In this document: positions 53,778-62,908 of the stretch, in pieces
Layout of the letters: each line of letters opens with the position of its first letter
Numbering within the stretch: position 1 is the first letter of the stretch
Assembly: GCF_001662875.1 (NCBI RefSeq)
Contig: NZ_JPVZ01000003.1
Coordinates: 1-64,000 of the forward strand
Source: Thalassospira tepidiphila MCCC 1A03514
GTDB taxonomy: Bacteria; Pseudomonadota; Alphaproteobacteria; Rhodospirillales; Thalassospiraceae
DNA: 64,000 nucleotides
Reading direction: 5' to 3'
Notes under the pieces: model-generated
What the model was told of the DNA's origin: nothing
The model's database searches: none
The model's input: only the letters and a program-made list of their open reading frames with translations
Made by a program: the position numbers and the translations under genes

Positions 53778-55010
53778 TTACTGCACCGGAATGCCGCGCG
53801 TTTTCTTTTGGCTTGGTCCCAGCAACACCGGCGCATAACCCATCAAAAACGCCAGCCACCCGCCAATCCACATCATGGTCGCAATCGCCAGAAGGGTGAC
53901 ATAGCCCGATCCGGCGAAACCGACCATGACGCGCAATACGGTCGAAACCCAGATAAGCCCAAACGCACTGTTCAAGGCCCAACCTGCGCGTACTTCACGC
54001 CCGGTATGACCAAGGGCGGCCCGCCCGGCAATGGCAATGATCATGCAACTCATCGCCCCGCCGGTAAGCGCATGCAGGGCATCACGGCTGCTCATGACAT
54101 CAGGCCACAGGATCGCAACGCCAAGCAGGACAAGCCCGGCAGGCACCCAGAAATAACCCAGATGCAGCATGATCACGATGGGTTCGCGCCAGCTGTGCGC
54201 ACCGCGCCATCGGAACAAACGGATGGCATGCACAATCCCGGCAAACAGCAACACAGAACCGGCAATCACGCCCGCCGGATCAAGGATCACGGCAACGATG
54301 CCGAGCGCAATACTGGCCAGACAGACCATATCAAACCACCCGAACATGGCAGGCATCGGCGCGCTGATCTGTTCGCGTTGCATCCAGTTGCGTGTAAAGG
54401 CCGGGATGACCCGCCCGCCGATCAAACCGATCAGCAATATGATCGTCAAAATTGCTGTTTGATACAGTAGGACCGGATCAAGGGCGATGACATCAAGGCA
54501 GGCGGCAACAAACAGCGCATCAAACAGCGCGATCATGGAAATGACGGCCAGAACCCGCATATTGCGGTAGTTGCGGGCGGCAACCAGTTCCCGCACACCA
54601 AGGGCCAGCAAAAAGATGAAATAGACCAACGCCCCGGCAATCGTCAAAACCGGGTCAAGAGTCTCGCCAAATCCAATCGCCAACCGCCCGATCAGCCAGC
54701 TTGTGGTTAACGCCATTAACATGCCCCCGGAAATCGGTGGGCGGCTTGTCCAGTTGGCAATCGCGGTCAGCAAGAATCCCCCGATGGCCGCCCCGCCAAA
54801 TCCGAAAATCATTTCATGGGCATGCCACCATGACCCTGTTCCCAGACTGGGGGTCGCAATGCCATGCACAAAACCCGCCACCCACCAGACAACAGCCACG
54901 ATGGCCAGAACCCCGGCCAGCAGGAAAAGCGGGCGAAAAGCCCCCGTCCAGAACGGATGTGTGGCCCTGTGTGGTTCGGTAATCGAAATCGGTGCGGTTC
55001 TGCCAGCCAT
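53778..55010 (-). CDS. NnrS family membrane protein
   Basis: A 410-residue protein with about 12 TM helices. The N-terminal HPFWTGAFRPLFLLAG and WWHAHEMIFGFGGAAIGGFLLTAIANWT segments with several His are the NnrS signature. NnrS is a heme- and copper-containing protein protecting against nitric oxide stress. No nitrite or nitric oxide reductase gene lies in this window. GAGG lies before the ATG. Confidence 0.9.
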   Translation of the reverse strand: MAGRTAPISITEPHRATHPFWTGAFRPLFLLAGVLAIVAVVWWVAGFVHGIATPSLGTGSWWHAHEMIFGFGGAAIGGFLLTAIANWTSRPPISGGMLMALTTSWLIGRLAIGFGETLDPVLTIAGALVYFIFLLALGVRELVAARNYRNMRVLAVISMIALFDALFVAACLDVIALDPVLLYQTAILTIILLIGLIGGRVIPAFTRNWMQREQISAPMPAMFGWFDMVCLASIALGIVAVILDPAGVIAGSVLLFAGIVHAIRLFRWRGAHSWREPIVIMLHLGYFWVPAGLVLLGVAILWPDVMSSRDALHALTGGAMSCMIIAIAGRAALGHTGREVRAGWALNSAFGLIWVSTVLRVMVGFAGSGYVTLLAIATMMWIGGWLAFLMGYAPVLLGPSQKKTRGIPVQ

Positions 55011-55253
55011 GACATACCTCCAGAATGTTGGAATGCGTCATAGTAGCGATCAAACCTGATCGCGCCTTGATGTTGCGCAATTCGTTGGGACGGCGTTTTG
55101 TCGGGTTGGTGTTGCCTTTACGTGAAATCCCGCACCTTTTTGAACGATAAGCCTTTTCAACCGCGTTTAACGCGCTAGATTAGGAGCATCAATTTCTTTG
55201 CAGTTGCTTGATCAAGGACTGCGCCCCGAAACATGACAGGAGTCCTGTTCACC

Positions 55254-56723
55254 ATGAAGATCACGTTTTCCGATCTCGCCATTCCGAAAACCGGTGCCGT
55301 TATCGCCTTTGCGACCGAGGGTGCCGATCTGATGCCCAGTGCCGTCGCACTTGATGAGGCAACCGGGGGTGCGATCACCAAGGCGATCAAGGCGTCGACC
55401 TTCAAGGGCAAATCCGGCCAAAGCCTTCAGGTGCTGGCTCCCTCCAATGTCGATCTGTCGCGCGTGATCATTTTCGGGATCGGCAAGGAAGCCGAATTTG
55501 ACGTGATTGCCGCCCAGAAACTTGGTGGTTCCGTCACCGCCCGTGCGCTTTCCACCGGCGAGAAAGAGCTTTCCGTTCTGTTTGATATGGAAAACCTCGC
55601 CTGTGATTTCGCAACCGGTGCGATGCTGCGCGATTATCGTTTCGATAAATACCGCACGACCGAGACCAAGGAAGACAAACCGGTCCTCAAGGCGTTTGAT
55701 ATCGCCACCCGCGATCACAAGGACGCCAAGAAACAGTTTGAAAGTGCCAAAAAGGTCGTCGAAGGCGTGTTCTTCACCCGCGATCTGGTGTCTGAACCGG
55801 CCAACATTCTTTATCCGGAAAGCTTTGCCAAGGAAGTCTCTGCCCTTGAAAAACTCGGTGTCGAGATTGACGTCCTTGACGAAAAGGAAATGAAGAAGCT
55901 CGGCATGGGCGCGCTTCTGGGCGTTGCCATGGGTTCTGCCCGCAAACCGGCCATGGTCGTCATGCGCTGGAACGGCGGCAAGAAAAAGGACGCGCCGATT
56001 GCCTTCGTGGGCAAGGGTGTGACCTTTGATACCGGCGGTATTTCGATCAAGCCGGCTGCCGGCATGGAAGACATGAAATGGGATATGGGCGGTGCCGGCG
56101 TGGTTTCTGGCCTGATGAAGGCTCTCGCCGGTCGTAAGGCGAAATGCAATGTGGTTGCCGTGCTTGGCCTTGTTGAAAACATGCCATCCTCAACCGCACA
56201 GCGTCCGGGCGACGTTGTGACCTCGATGTCCGGTCAGACGATTGAAGTCATCAATACCGACGCCGAAGGCCGTCTGGTTCTGTGTGATGCATTGACCTAT
56301 GTGCAGGAAAAATACGACCCGCGTCTGATCGTTGATCTTGCGACGCTCACGGGTGCTGTCATCATCGCGCTTGGTCATGAAAATGCCGGTCTGTTTTCGA
56401 ACAATGATGACTTGGCGACCCAGATCAGCACCGCTGGCCTTGCTGTTGACGAGGGTGTCTGGCGTTTGCCGCTGTCACCGGCCTATGACAAGCAGCTTAA
56501 ATCCGACATTGCCGACATGAAAAACGTCGGCGGCCGTCCGGCGGGATCGATCACTGCGGCCCAGTTCCTCAAGCGCTTTATCACCAAGGATCGCCCGTGG
56601 GCGCATCTTGATATCGCCGCCATGGCCTGGTCGACGGCGGACAAGGAAGTCGTGCCAAAAGGCGGCACCGGCTTTGGCGTGCGTCTGCTTGATCGCTTTG
56701 TTGCCGATAACTACGAGTCCTGA
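55254..56723 (+). CDS. pepA: Leucyl aminopeptidase
   Basis: A 489-residue M17 zinc aminopeptidase. The C-terminal catalytic domain has VGKGVTFDTGGISIKPAAGM and the signature NTDAEGRLVLCDALTY. Members are hexameric and may also bind DNA in E. coli (XerA/CarP). I start at ATG 55254 with AGGAG 10 bases before; ATG 55233 in frame is less likely. It precedes holC, as in many proteobacteria. Confidence 0.95.
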   Translation: MKITFSDLAIPKTGAVIAFATEGADLMPSAVALDEATGGAITKAIKASTFKGKSGQSLQVLAPSNVDLSRVIIFGIGKEAEFDVIAAQKLGGSVTARALSTGEKELSVLFDMENLACDFATGAMLRDYRFDKYRTTETKEDKPVLKAFDIATRDHKDAKKQFESAKKVVEGVFFTRDLVSEPANILYPESFAKEVSALEKLGVEIDVLDEKEMKKLGMGALLGVAMGSARKPAMVVMRWNGGKKKDAPIAFVGKGVTFDTGGISIKPAAGMEDMKWDMGGAGVVSGLMKALAGRKAKCNVVAVLGLVENMPSSTAQRPGDVVTSMSGQTIEVINTDAEGRLVLCDALTYVQEKYDPRLIVDLATLTGAVIIALGHENAGLFSNNDDLATQISTAGLAVDEGVWRLPLSPAYDKQLKSDIADMKNVGGRPAGSITAAQFLKRFITKDRPWAHLDIAAMAWSTADKEVVPKGGTGFGVRLLDRFVADNYES

Positions 56724-56750
56724 TTTCAGGAACGCATAACTGAATAAAAG

Positions 56751-56784
56751 ACGGGGCAGGGTGTTGATCACCTTGCCCCGTTTT
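56751..56784 (+). terminator. Terminator between pepA and holC
   Basis: A 13-bp stem (ACGGGGCAGGGTG at 56751-56763 with CACCTTGCCCCGT at 56769-56781, one G-U pair) around TTGAT, then TTT. It ends 24 bases before the holC start. Confidence 0.8.
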
Positions 56785-56807
56785 CATGTTCGGGATAAAA
56801 CCGCCTT

Positions 56808-57263
56808 ATGGCTGATATCTGGTTTTACCATCTCACCAGCATGCCGCTGGAACGGGCCTTGCCCACGCTGCTCTCCAAAACGCTGGAGCGCGAAAAGCGT
56901 GCCGTGGTGATGACCGGTGTCGAAGAACGGGTCGAGGCCATCAATACCCTGCTTTGGACCTATGACGCCGCAAGCTGGTTGCCCCACGGATCGAAGTCCG
57001 ACGGCGATGCCGAAATGCAGCCGGTCTGGCTGACGGCCGAGGATGAAAATCCCAACAATGCCCAGTTCCTGTTTCTGACCGACCGCGCCATGAGCGACAA
57101 GGTGGGGGATTATGAACGCGTCATCATGCTGTTTGATGATCGCGATCACGATGCGGTTTCTGAAGCCCGCACGCGCTGGAAAGACTGGAAAGACGCCGGA
57201 CACAAACTGTCCTACTGGCAGCAAACCCCGCAAGGGTCGTGGGAAAAAAAGGCCGAAAGCTAA
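56808..57263 (+). CDS. holC: DNA polymerase III subunit chi
   Basis: A 151-residue chi subunit, linking the clamp loader to single-stranded-DNA-binding protein. Signatures: IWFYHLTSMPLERALPTLL, RAVVMTGVEERVEAINTLLWTY and SWLPHGSKSDGDAEMQPVWLT. It keeps the common pepA-holC order, although a terminator stands between them. Confidence 0.92.
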   Translation: MADIWFYHLTSMPLERALPTLLSKTLEREKRAVVMTGVEERVEAINTLLWTYDAASWLPHGSKSDGDAEMQPVWLTAEDENPNNAQFLFLTDRAMSDKVGDYERVIMLFDDRDHDAVSEARTRWKDWKDAGHKLSYWQQTPQGSWEKKAES

Positions 57264-57296
57264 GAGCAATCGGCCTTTGTCGTTTCACGGTTCTGT

Positions 57297-57944
57297 TCAG
57301 ATTTCCTTGATCAATAACATCCAGTTCTGACCACGATTTTCCCAACCTTCCTTGACCATCGGGCGTTGGGCGCAGGCCACAAAGCCTTGGCGTTGATAAA
57401 GGCGAATGGCGTCGGGATTGCCATCCGATGCAATCACGCTGACGGTCTTTTTACCGGCATGCTGGGCATTGGCCTCGGCCCGTGCGAGCAATGCCGATCC
57501 AATCCCCTGATCGCGGTGGGCAGGAAAGACGGCAAGAACATTGATGTACCAGCTTCCCGGTGCCAGACTTTCAAGCTCAAGGATCGGCACGAACATCGCC
57601 GGGATATCCGCCGGGTCAAACGGCTCTGGCTGATCGGGTTGGGCATAATCGACAAGTGCCGCAACGGTTTCACCATGACAGACGGCAAGCGTGGTGTTGC
57701 GATATGAAAAACCGCCTTCATCACGTTGTGCGCGTCTGCGACCGACATCAAAGGCCGTCTCGCTGCCTTCTGCCATGTCTTGCCACAAATAGACCGGCAA
57801 ACCTTCACCGGCGATATTGATCAGCTGGGCCATTGCATCGGCATCCGATTTGGTCGCTCTGACAAAGCTCGTGACTTGTCGTGGATGGCTCGGATGGGCG
57901 GCACCCTTATGTGCCGCCCGTTCCAGTACGGGTTCTGCAATCAT
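57297..57944 (-). CDS. GNAT-family N-acetyltransferase
   Basis: A 215-residue protein with TSFVRATKSDADAMAQLINIAGEGLP at the front and the acetyl-CoA loop INVLAVFPAHRDQGIGSALLARAEANA, then NPDAIRLYQRQGFV. The substrate is unknown. I start at ATG 57944, with AGGA 12 bases upstream; the frame stays open further but overlaps the previous gene. It is 41 bases downstream of the homocysteine methyltransferase gene and likely in its operon. Confidence 0.86.
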   Translation of the reverse strand: MIAEPVLERAAHKGAAHPSHPRQVTSFVRATKSDADAMAQLINIAGEGLPVYLWQDMAEGSETAFDVGRRRAQRDEGGFSYRNTTLAVCHGETVAALVDYAQPDQPEPFDPADIPAMFVPILELESLAPGSWYINVLAVFPAHRDQGIGSALLARAEANAQHAGKKTVSVIASDGNPDAIRLYQRQGFVACAQRPMVKEGWENRGQNWMLLIKEI

Positions 57945-57985
57945 TGCTCGTATCCTGTTTTTTTTTGGGTTTTCATGTTTGGTTC

Positions 57986-58948
57986 TTAGGCGCCTGCCGC
58001 CAAAAGGCGCGGCAGGGCATGTTTGGTCATGGCCGCAACATGGCGATGGTCTGTGCCGCAACAACCGCCAATCACCGCCAGATTGGGCAGCAGATCAACC
58101 AGATCGTGGTAAAGCTGCCCCAGTTCTTCCGGATCGCCATCATCAAGATGCGTGCTGGCATCAAGTTCGGCGTGGCTTTGACGGGATGCATTGGCCCGTA
58201 CACCACAAATGCGCGTTTTCCAGTCACCACTTTCTTCCAGCCGGTCGCGGAAATGATCCGGGTGGGCACAGTTGATCATGTAATAGGCCGGATAGGCACC
58301 GGTCTCGGCATCAACCATGGCAATCGCATCACGGATGGTCTCGCCGCTGGGCAGGTTGCCATCGGTTTCAACCGTGAACGAAATGACGCAAGGAATATCA
58401 ACATCCCGGCAGGCAAGGGCGATGCCGATGGCTTCCTCGGGATAGTTGATGGTCACGACCGACACCATATCGACCCCAGCCTTGGTAAAAGTCACGATCT
58501 GCGGGGCGTGATAGGCGCGCGCCTGATTGATCGTCATCCGGTCCGATGGGACATACCCGTCACCACGCGGTCCGATATTGCCGCTGATCAGGCAGGGTGT
58601 GGTATCCGAATGATAACGATCGCGAAGCTCCGCCATCAGGGCAATGGCCTTGCGGTTGATGGCGGCCAGGTCATCCTCTTCATAGCCGATCCGGGCCCCC
58701 CAGTCGCGGTTGGCGCGCCATGTCGGGCTTTCAAGGATAAATCCGGCTTGGGCCTGCTTGGCCAGATCAAGGTAACGTTCGTAATAGGCGGTGATACGCG
58801 CACAGCCCGCATCCGTTTTCAAAAGGTCAAAGGATGCAAAATGCGGAAGCTCGATCCCGTCATGAAATATCAGGGTGGTCTCAAGACCACCATCGGTGAT
58901 GAATTTTACCTTTCCGTGGTGCGGAAGGGGCAGATTGCCTGTGCTCAT
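57986..58948 (-). CDS. Homocysteine S-methyltransferase family protein
   Basis: A 320-residue TIM-barrel enzyme that uses zinc to move a methyl group to homocysteine. Zinc ligands are Cys227 (INCAHPDHF) and Cys296-Cys297 (GGCCGTD). The N-terminal FITDGGLETTLIFHDGIELP is conserved. The methyl donor could be S-methylmethionine or betaine; the sequence alone does not decide. Operon with the GNAT gene. Confidence 0.9.
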   Translation of the reverse strand: MSTGNLPLPHHGKVKFITDGGLETTLIFHDGIELPHFASFDLLKTDAGCARITAYYERYLDLAKQAQAGFILESPTWRANRDWGARIGYEEDDLAAINRKAIALMAELRDRYHSDTTPCLISGNIGPRGDGYVPSDRMTINQARAYHAPQIVTFTKAGVDMVSVVTINYPEEAIGIALACRDVDIPCVISFTVETDGNLPSGETIRDAIAMVDAETGAYPAYYMINCAHPDHFRDRLEESGDWKTRICGVRANASRQSHAELDASTHLDDGDPEELGQLYHDLVDLLPNLAVIGGCCGTDHRHVAAMTKHALPRLLAAGA

Positions 58949-59183
58949 GGGTCCAAATTTCAGTTTTGGGTTTCAAAATTTCTACCGCGGGGGTATGTAA
59001 TCGCGGACCGGAAATCTCGCCCTGATTGAGTTTCGCTTCTAGTAGGCACACGGTCAGGTTTTTCAGATTTTCAAAAATATATTCAAAACAGATACTTATG
59101 AGTTATTCGGTGTTTTTCGGCGCGGCCATGACGGCCTTTGACGACGAAAAACTGTACCGGCGGTAGGGTAAGCGAGGGTTGAG

Positions 59184-59831
59184 ATGGAAAAACTGACAAT
59201 CACCGACACATTCGGTGGCCCCAAACGCAAGGGCGAACGCACGCGCGAACGCATTCTGGAAATCGCATCGCAGGCGGTTCTGGAAAAGGGGTTCGGTGCG
59301 ACCTCGATCGAGGAAATCATTTGCGAAGCCGGCCTGACCAAAAGCGGGTTTTTCTATCATTTCTCCGACAAGAACGAACTCGCCCGCGCGCTTTTGCAAC
59401 GCTATATCGAACAGGATGACGAAATCCTCGATCAGGTGTTTGATCGCGCCCGCGAACTGGTCGACGATCCGCTGCACCAATTGCTGGCAGCCCTTAAAAT
59501 GCTGGCCGAGGTGCTCGAAGATCTCCCCAACGGTCATCCGGGCTGCATCGTTGCGGTCTATTGCTATCAGGAACGGCTGTTTGACAAGGAAGTCCGTGAC
59601 CTCAACCGCCATGCCGTTCTGGCCTGGCGCACCCGGTTCCGCGCGATCCTTGATGATATCGCAACCCAGTATCAAACGACCGAGCCAGTCGACCTCGAAC
59701 AAGTCGCCGACATGATTTCAACCGTGCTCGAAGGCGGGATCGTGATGTCAAAGGCACTCAACGAACCCCGCAAACTCGCCGATCAGGTCATGCTGTTGCG
59801 CAGTTTTTTAAAGCTGCTTTTCACACAGTGA
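59184..59831 (+). CDS. TetR-family transcriptional regulator
   Basis: A 215-residue regulator with an N-terminal HTH (RTRERILEIASQAVLEKGF, then SIEEIICEAGLTKSGFFYHFSDKNELARAL) and an all-helical ligand domain with a C-terminal segment like TetR_C_6/NemR-type proteins. It diverges from the methyltransferase-GNAT operon 235 bases away and may regulate it. GAGGG precedes the ATG. Confidence 0.9.
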   Translation: MEKLTITDTFGGPKRKGERTRERILEIASQAVLEKGFGATSIEEIICEAGLTKSGFFYHFSDKNELARALLQRYIEQDDEILDQVFDRARELVDDPLHQLLAALKMLAEVLEDLPNGHPGCIVAVYCYQERLFDKEVRDLNRHAVLAWRTRFRAILDDIATQYQTTEPVDLEQVADMISTVLEGGIVMSKALNEPRKLADQVMLLRSFLKLLFTQ

Positions 59832-59908
59832 TAGAGTGTTCAATAGCAAGGCGTGGTGAAAAAGGCCGAAAGCTCAACTCTCTTGTTTGGCTTTCACTCT
59901 TTGCGGGC

Positions 59909-60520
59909 TTATGTCGCCAAGTGGTCCTTGTCCTCAAACAGGATTTCAACCAGCGCCCTGACCAGTTCATCCGGGGTCACCTTGCCCGACGAAATTTCAT
60001 TAACAGCAGGGAAGCAGTCGCGCGCAAGCTTTGAAAGCCCGGTCTGGATTTCCGATGCGCGGTTGTTCCAGTCGTGATCGATCTTTGACAGGGCAAGCAA
60101 ACCGGCCTTTGCAATGGCATTGGCATCGCCTGACGAAATTGCCGTTTGGACGAAATCCAGTTTGCGCGCTTCGGAGACAGCAACTTCAAGTGTTGCCAGA
60201 TGGTCCGCCACCTCTTTTGCCTCTGTTTGGATATCGCTCACGGGATACTCCTTTTCGATTTGACGAAGGACCGGGACAGCCACAGAAGTGCCGTAACCAG
60301 AAAGATAGTCAATCATGGCCGACAGCTTCCAGTCAGGCATGGTTTTCCAGGTGCCGGTCTTGAGGTCTTCTGTCATCGGTGCCGCAATACTGTTGCCATA
60401 TGCTGCAAAAATAGCGGCCATACTTCCTGCGTTGGGGCGACCGGAAACTCGACCAGCTGCCGCCTTCTCACGATCCGAAATCTTGCTGAGTGCGGATTGA
60501 TAGTCCTGTTGTGCGCTCAT
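59909..60520 (-). CDS. Unknown protein, third gene of the PAD cluster
   Basis: A 203-residue soluble protein that I do not recognise. It begins MSAQQDYQSALSKISDREKAA, has a small-residue segment GSMAAIFAAYGNS, then an extended helical half with EAKEVADHLATLEVAVSEARKL and a C-terminal VTPDELVRALVEILFE. No signal peptide, membrane segment or Cys cluster beyond one Cys. AGGAG lies nine bases before ATG 60520. It follows the PAD stop by 45 bases, so co-transcription is likely; a chaperone, immunity or adaptor role is only a guess. Confidence 0.8.
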   Translation of the reverse strand: MSAQQDYQSALSKISDREKAAAGRVSGRPNAGSMAAIFAAYGNSIAAPMTEDLKTGTWKTMPDWKLSAMIDYLSGYGTSVAVPVLRQIEKEYPVSDIQTEAKEVADHLATLEVAVSEARKLDFVQTAISSGDANAIAKAGLLALSKIDHDWNNRASEIQTGLSKLARDCFPAVNEISSGKVTPDELVRALVEILFEDKDHLAT

Positions 60521-60565
60521 TTTGCGTACTCCTGAGAATGGAATATTGATGCAGCATGGCCGCAA

Positions 60566-62881
60566 TCAAATGGCCCACCATTTTTCATCGGTTTGCGACG
60601 GTTGCCGTATTTCGTTCGTGCCACAATGAATTTCCCCTTCGCATGCATGATAGTGATCCCAGTCATCAATGAAATTACAACTCAGCGCACCGTTGAATTT
60701 GGCAATTTCGTCTTTCAGGTACTTTTCAAAAAGATCAAAGCTTGTGCCTTCATCGCCGGTGTCGATCCAGGGGCCATACGGCTTGGGAATATAAAGCTGA
60801 GTGTTGCCGACAAACATGTTGGGCATATCCGCGGTCAAAGCGCCGCATTTAAATCCCTCACCGCGGCCAGGGAAGATGTTGAATCCGTTCCGTCGGCTTT
60901 TGGTGTTGTCGACCTTGTCGGTGCTCGGAAGTACATATGCGTGACCGCCACTAACATGATCACTTGGATAGAATATCACTGGCACTCGAACGATATCGTC
61001 GTCTTCCAAATCAAACTCGTTTTTCAGGATATCGATATTGTCACCGATTGCCTTTTCCACCCCGCCAACGTTCCAGCCTTTAAGGAGATCATAGGTATAT
61101 GCATAGCCGTTCGGTGCCAGGAGCGGCGCATTCCCATTCCCGAGTAAATCGTTGATGGTACAGCTAACCACGGTATTGTGCAGCTTGAGGGGCGTATAAT
61201 TAAAGTGATCGGTGTCCCATTTCGGACGTTGCAAAACTTTTGCTCCGCCAAAAATGACGTTCTCAGCTCTTTTGTCCGTCATCAGGTCATAAGCCTTCTT
61301 GGGGCTTGCGACCAAAAGCTTCCATTTCTTGTTATCGCTACCGCCCGGGTATGGCAGGAAGGTCATCATTTCATCAACATGTCCAACGGCAAGCCAGTCA
61401 GTATCAAGTTCAATCGGGTATTGAAGGGCTTGCGCCGCGATAAAAGATCTGGTGCTTTCATCAATCTTATGACGGCTTTTCCTTAAAGTGCTGTTCGCGC
61501 CAAGTCGGTTTTTTGCACTATGGCCGTAATATATACGCCCGAGCGGATAGGTGTTCCCACCGGCTTTCTTGACCGGGGGCGTCACTTCAAAGTTTCCGCC
61601 CGAATTGGCAGAGTTTACAGCATCGCCGCTCCCCGCTGCCGGGTAGTAAACCGCATGATCTTTGCTCAGAAGGTCACCGAAAACCCAGTTCTGTAGTTCG
61701 CGCTGCCGATGCATTTTGATGAATGTTGTCTGGCTTTTATGGTTACCTGCCGTTCCCGGCCAACTGCTATAGCCCGAAAAGATTGTGTCACGCATCCATT
61801 GGTCGGGGCTCATGACATCGGCCGAAGGTTTCGCAACAGTCCACTTGTCAGTGTCAAGGTACGGGATCAGGACCTGCTTCTGTATCGATTTCAGAATGTC
61901 GTAGCGCAGATCCGATGGGCCGGATGGCTCCTTGGCTACCTCTGTTTCAAGGGTTGCGATAAATTTTTCATTGAAGCTGTCGCTTGTAACCAGAAGCTTT
62001 GTCACTTGGTGTAAGTGGTGATTTGCGACCCACTTTGCGGCGACGACCTGTTCGGTGAAGGTATAGCTTGGGGTGTCTGGTCCCGCATATTCGGGTTGAA
62101 TGACGCTGAGTGTTATTTTGACGGTGCCAGACTCAAAATCCTCGCCGGCAAAGCGGATCATCTCAAGCGGCAGCACAAGGGTTGGATTGATATTGGCTGC
62201 ATCCAACGTCGCTGTTTTCCCTTTCTGGGGGCTGACAAGTTCCGTGGCGTCTGTCCCAGCTTTCGAGAAAATGCGAACATGTTGTTCGGCCGGGTTTTCA
62301 GCACCTGTTGGCTCCACTGAGAGCTTGATCACCCAGTTTGCATCGACATCCGCAGCCTCACCGGCGGAATGCCTGACAATCTTCATGCGCGAAAGCCCGG
62401 TTAACAGGTCTTCGTCGGAATTGATCTTGTCATCCTGGCAATCGCTATAGGCAATTGCGGTATTGTTGCCATCACGGTTGCAGTTCACAGGAATGATCGC
62501 GCCAACGCCATCAACGCCAAAGGTGATGGCTGCGGGCGACAGGCCGTTTATCGCTGCAGGCGTGTCATCATCGTTTTCGATTTTGCCATCACGGTCGCGA
62601 TCAGTATGAAGGGAAAACCAGACTGATTTAAGCGCGATTGTTATTTCGCCATCATCTGACACTGTAACATTTTGTGCTTGCGTTCTGAGGTAACCGGGAC
62701 CCGTGACTGTGATTGTATAATTATCACCTGGCTCAAGCTGAAATTCTTGGGAAAGCGATGTGTCATCGTCTCCGAACGATGGTGTCTTCTGAGCGTTTGT
62801 TGTTCCCGCAACGTCGATACTCACAGCCTTCAGAAGCTTGTTTGATGCGGGTCGGGTGACTTTTACTGTGAATGTGACCAT
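60566..62881 (-). CDS. Protein-arginine deiminase (PAD), full length
   Basis: A 771-residue protein-arginine deiminase converting peptidyl-arginine to citrulline. Residues 1-85 are a beta-rich domain resembling carboxypeptidase-regulatory/Ig-like folds. Residues about 86-280 match PAD_M, with acidic segments DRDRDGKIENDDD (94-106) and VNCNRD (132-137) plus DCQDD (147-151), like the calcium sites of animal PADs. Residues about 281-771 match PAD_C: Asp365 (QWMRD), GGNFEVTPPV (428-437), YPLGRI, His501 and Asp503 (VGHVDE), and Cys753 (IHCGTN). No signal peptide. AGGAAAA precedes ATG 62881. Confidence 0.93.
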   Translation of the reverse strand: MVTFTVKVTRPASNKLLKAVSIDVAGTTNAQKTPSFGDDDTSLSQEFQLEPGDNYTITVTGPGYLRTQAQNVTVSDDGEITIALKSVWFSLHTDRDRDGKIENDDDTPAAINGLSPAAITFGVDGVGAIIPVNCNRDGNNTAIAYSDCQDDKINSDEDLLTGLSRMKIVRHSAGEAADVDANWVIKLSVEPTGAENPAEQHVRIFSKAGTDATELVSPQKGKTATLDAANINPTLVLPLEMIRFAGEDFESGTVKITLSVIQPEYAGPDTPSYTFTEQVVAAKWVANHHLHQVTKLLVTSDSFNEKFIATLETEVAKEPSGPSDLRYDILKSIQKQVLIPYLDTDKWTVAKPSADVMSPDQWMRDTIFSGYSSWPGTAGNHKSQTTFIKMHRQRELQNWVFGDLLSKDHAVYYPAAGSGDAVNSANSGGNFEVTPPVKKAGGNTYPLGRIYYGHSAKNRLGANSTLRKSRHKIDESTRSFIAAQALQYPIELDTDWLAVGHVDEMMTFLPYPGGSDNKKWKLLVASPKKAYDLMTDKRAENVIFGGAKVLQRPKWDTDHFNYTPLKLHNTVVSCTINDLLGNGNAPLLAPNGYAYTYDLLKGWNVGGVEKAIGDNIDILKNEFDLEDDDIVRVPVIFYPSDHVSGGHAYVLPSTDKVDNTKSRRNGFNIFPGRGEGFKCGALTADMPNMFVGNTQLYIPKPYGPWIDTGDEGTSFDLFEKYLKDEIAKFNGALSCNFIDDWDHYHACEGEIHCGTNEIRQPSQTDEKWWAI

Positions 62882-62908
62882 TGCATTTTCCTGTTGTGGG
62901 GAAGACGG

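Noticed and set aside
57881-59029. A 382-codon + strand frame across the methyltransferase gene
   Set aside because: It is antisense to a gene with clear zinc-ligand motifs and has no ribosome site of its own.
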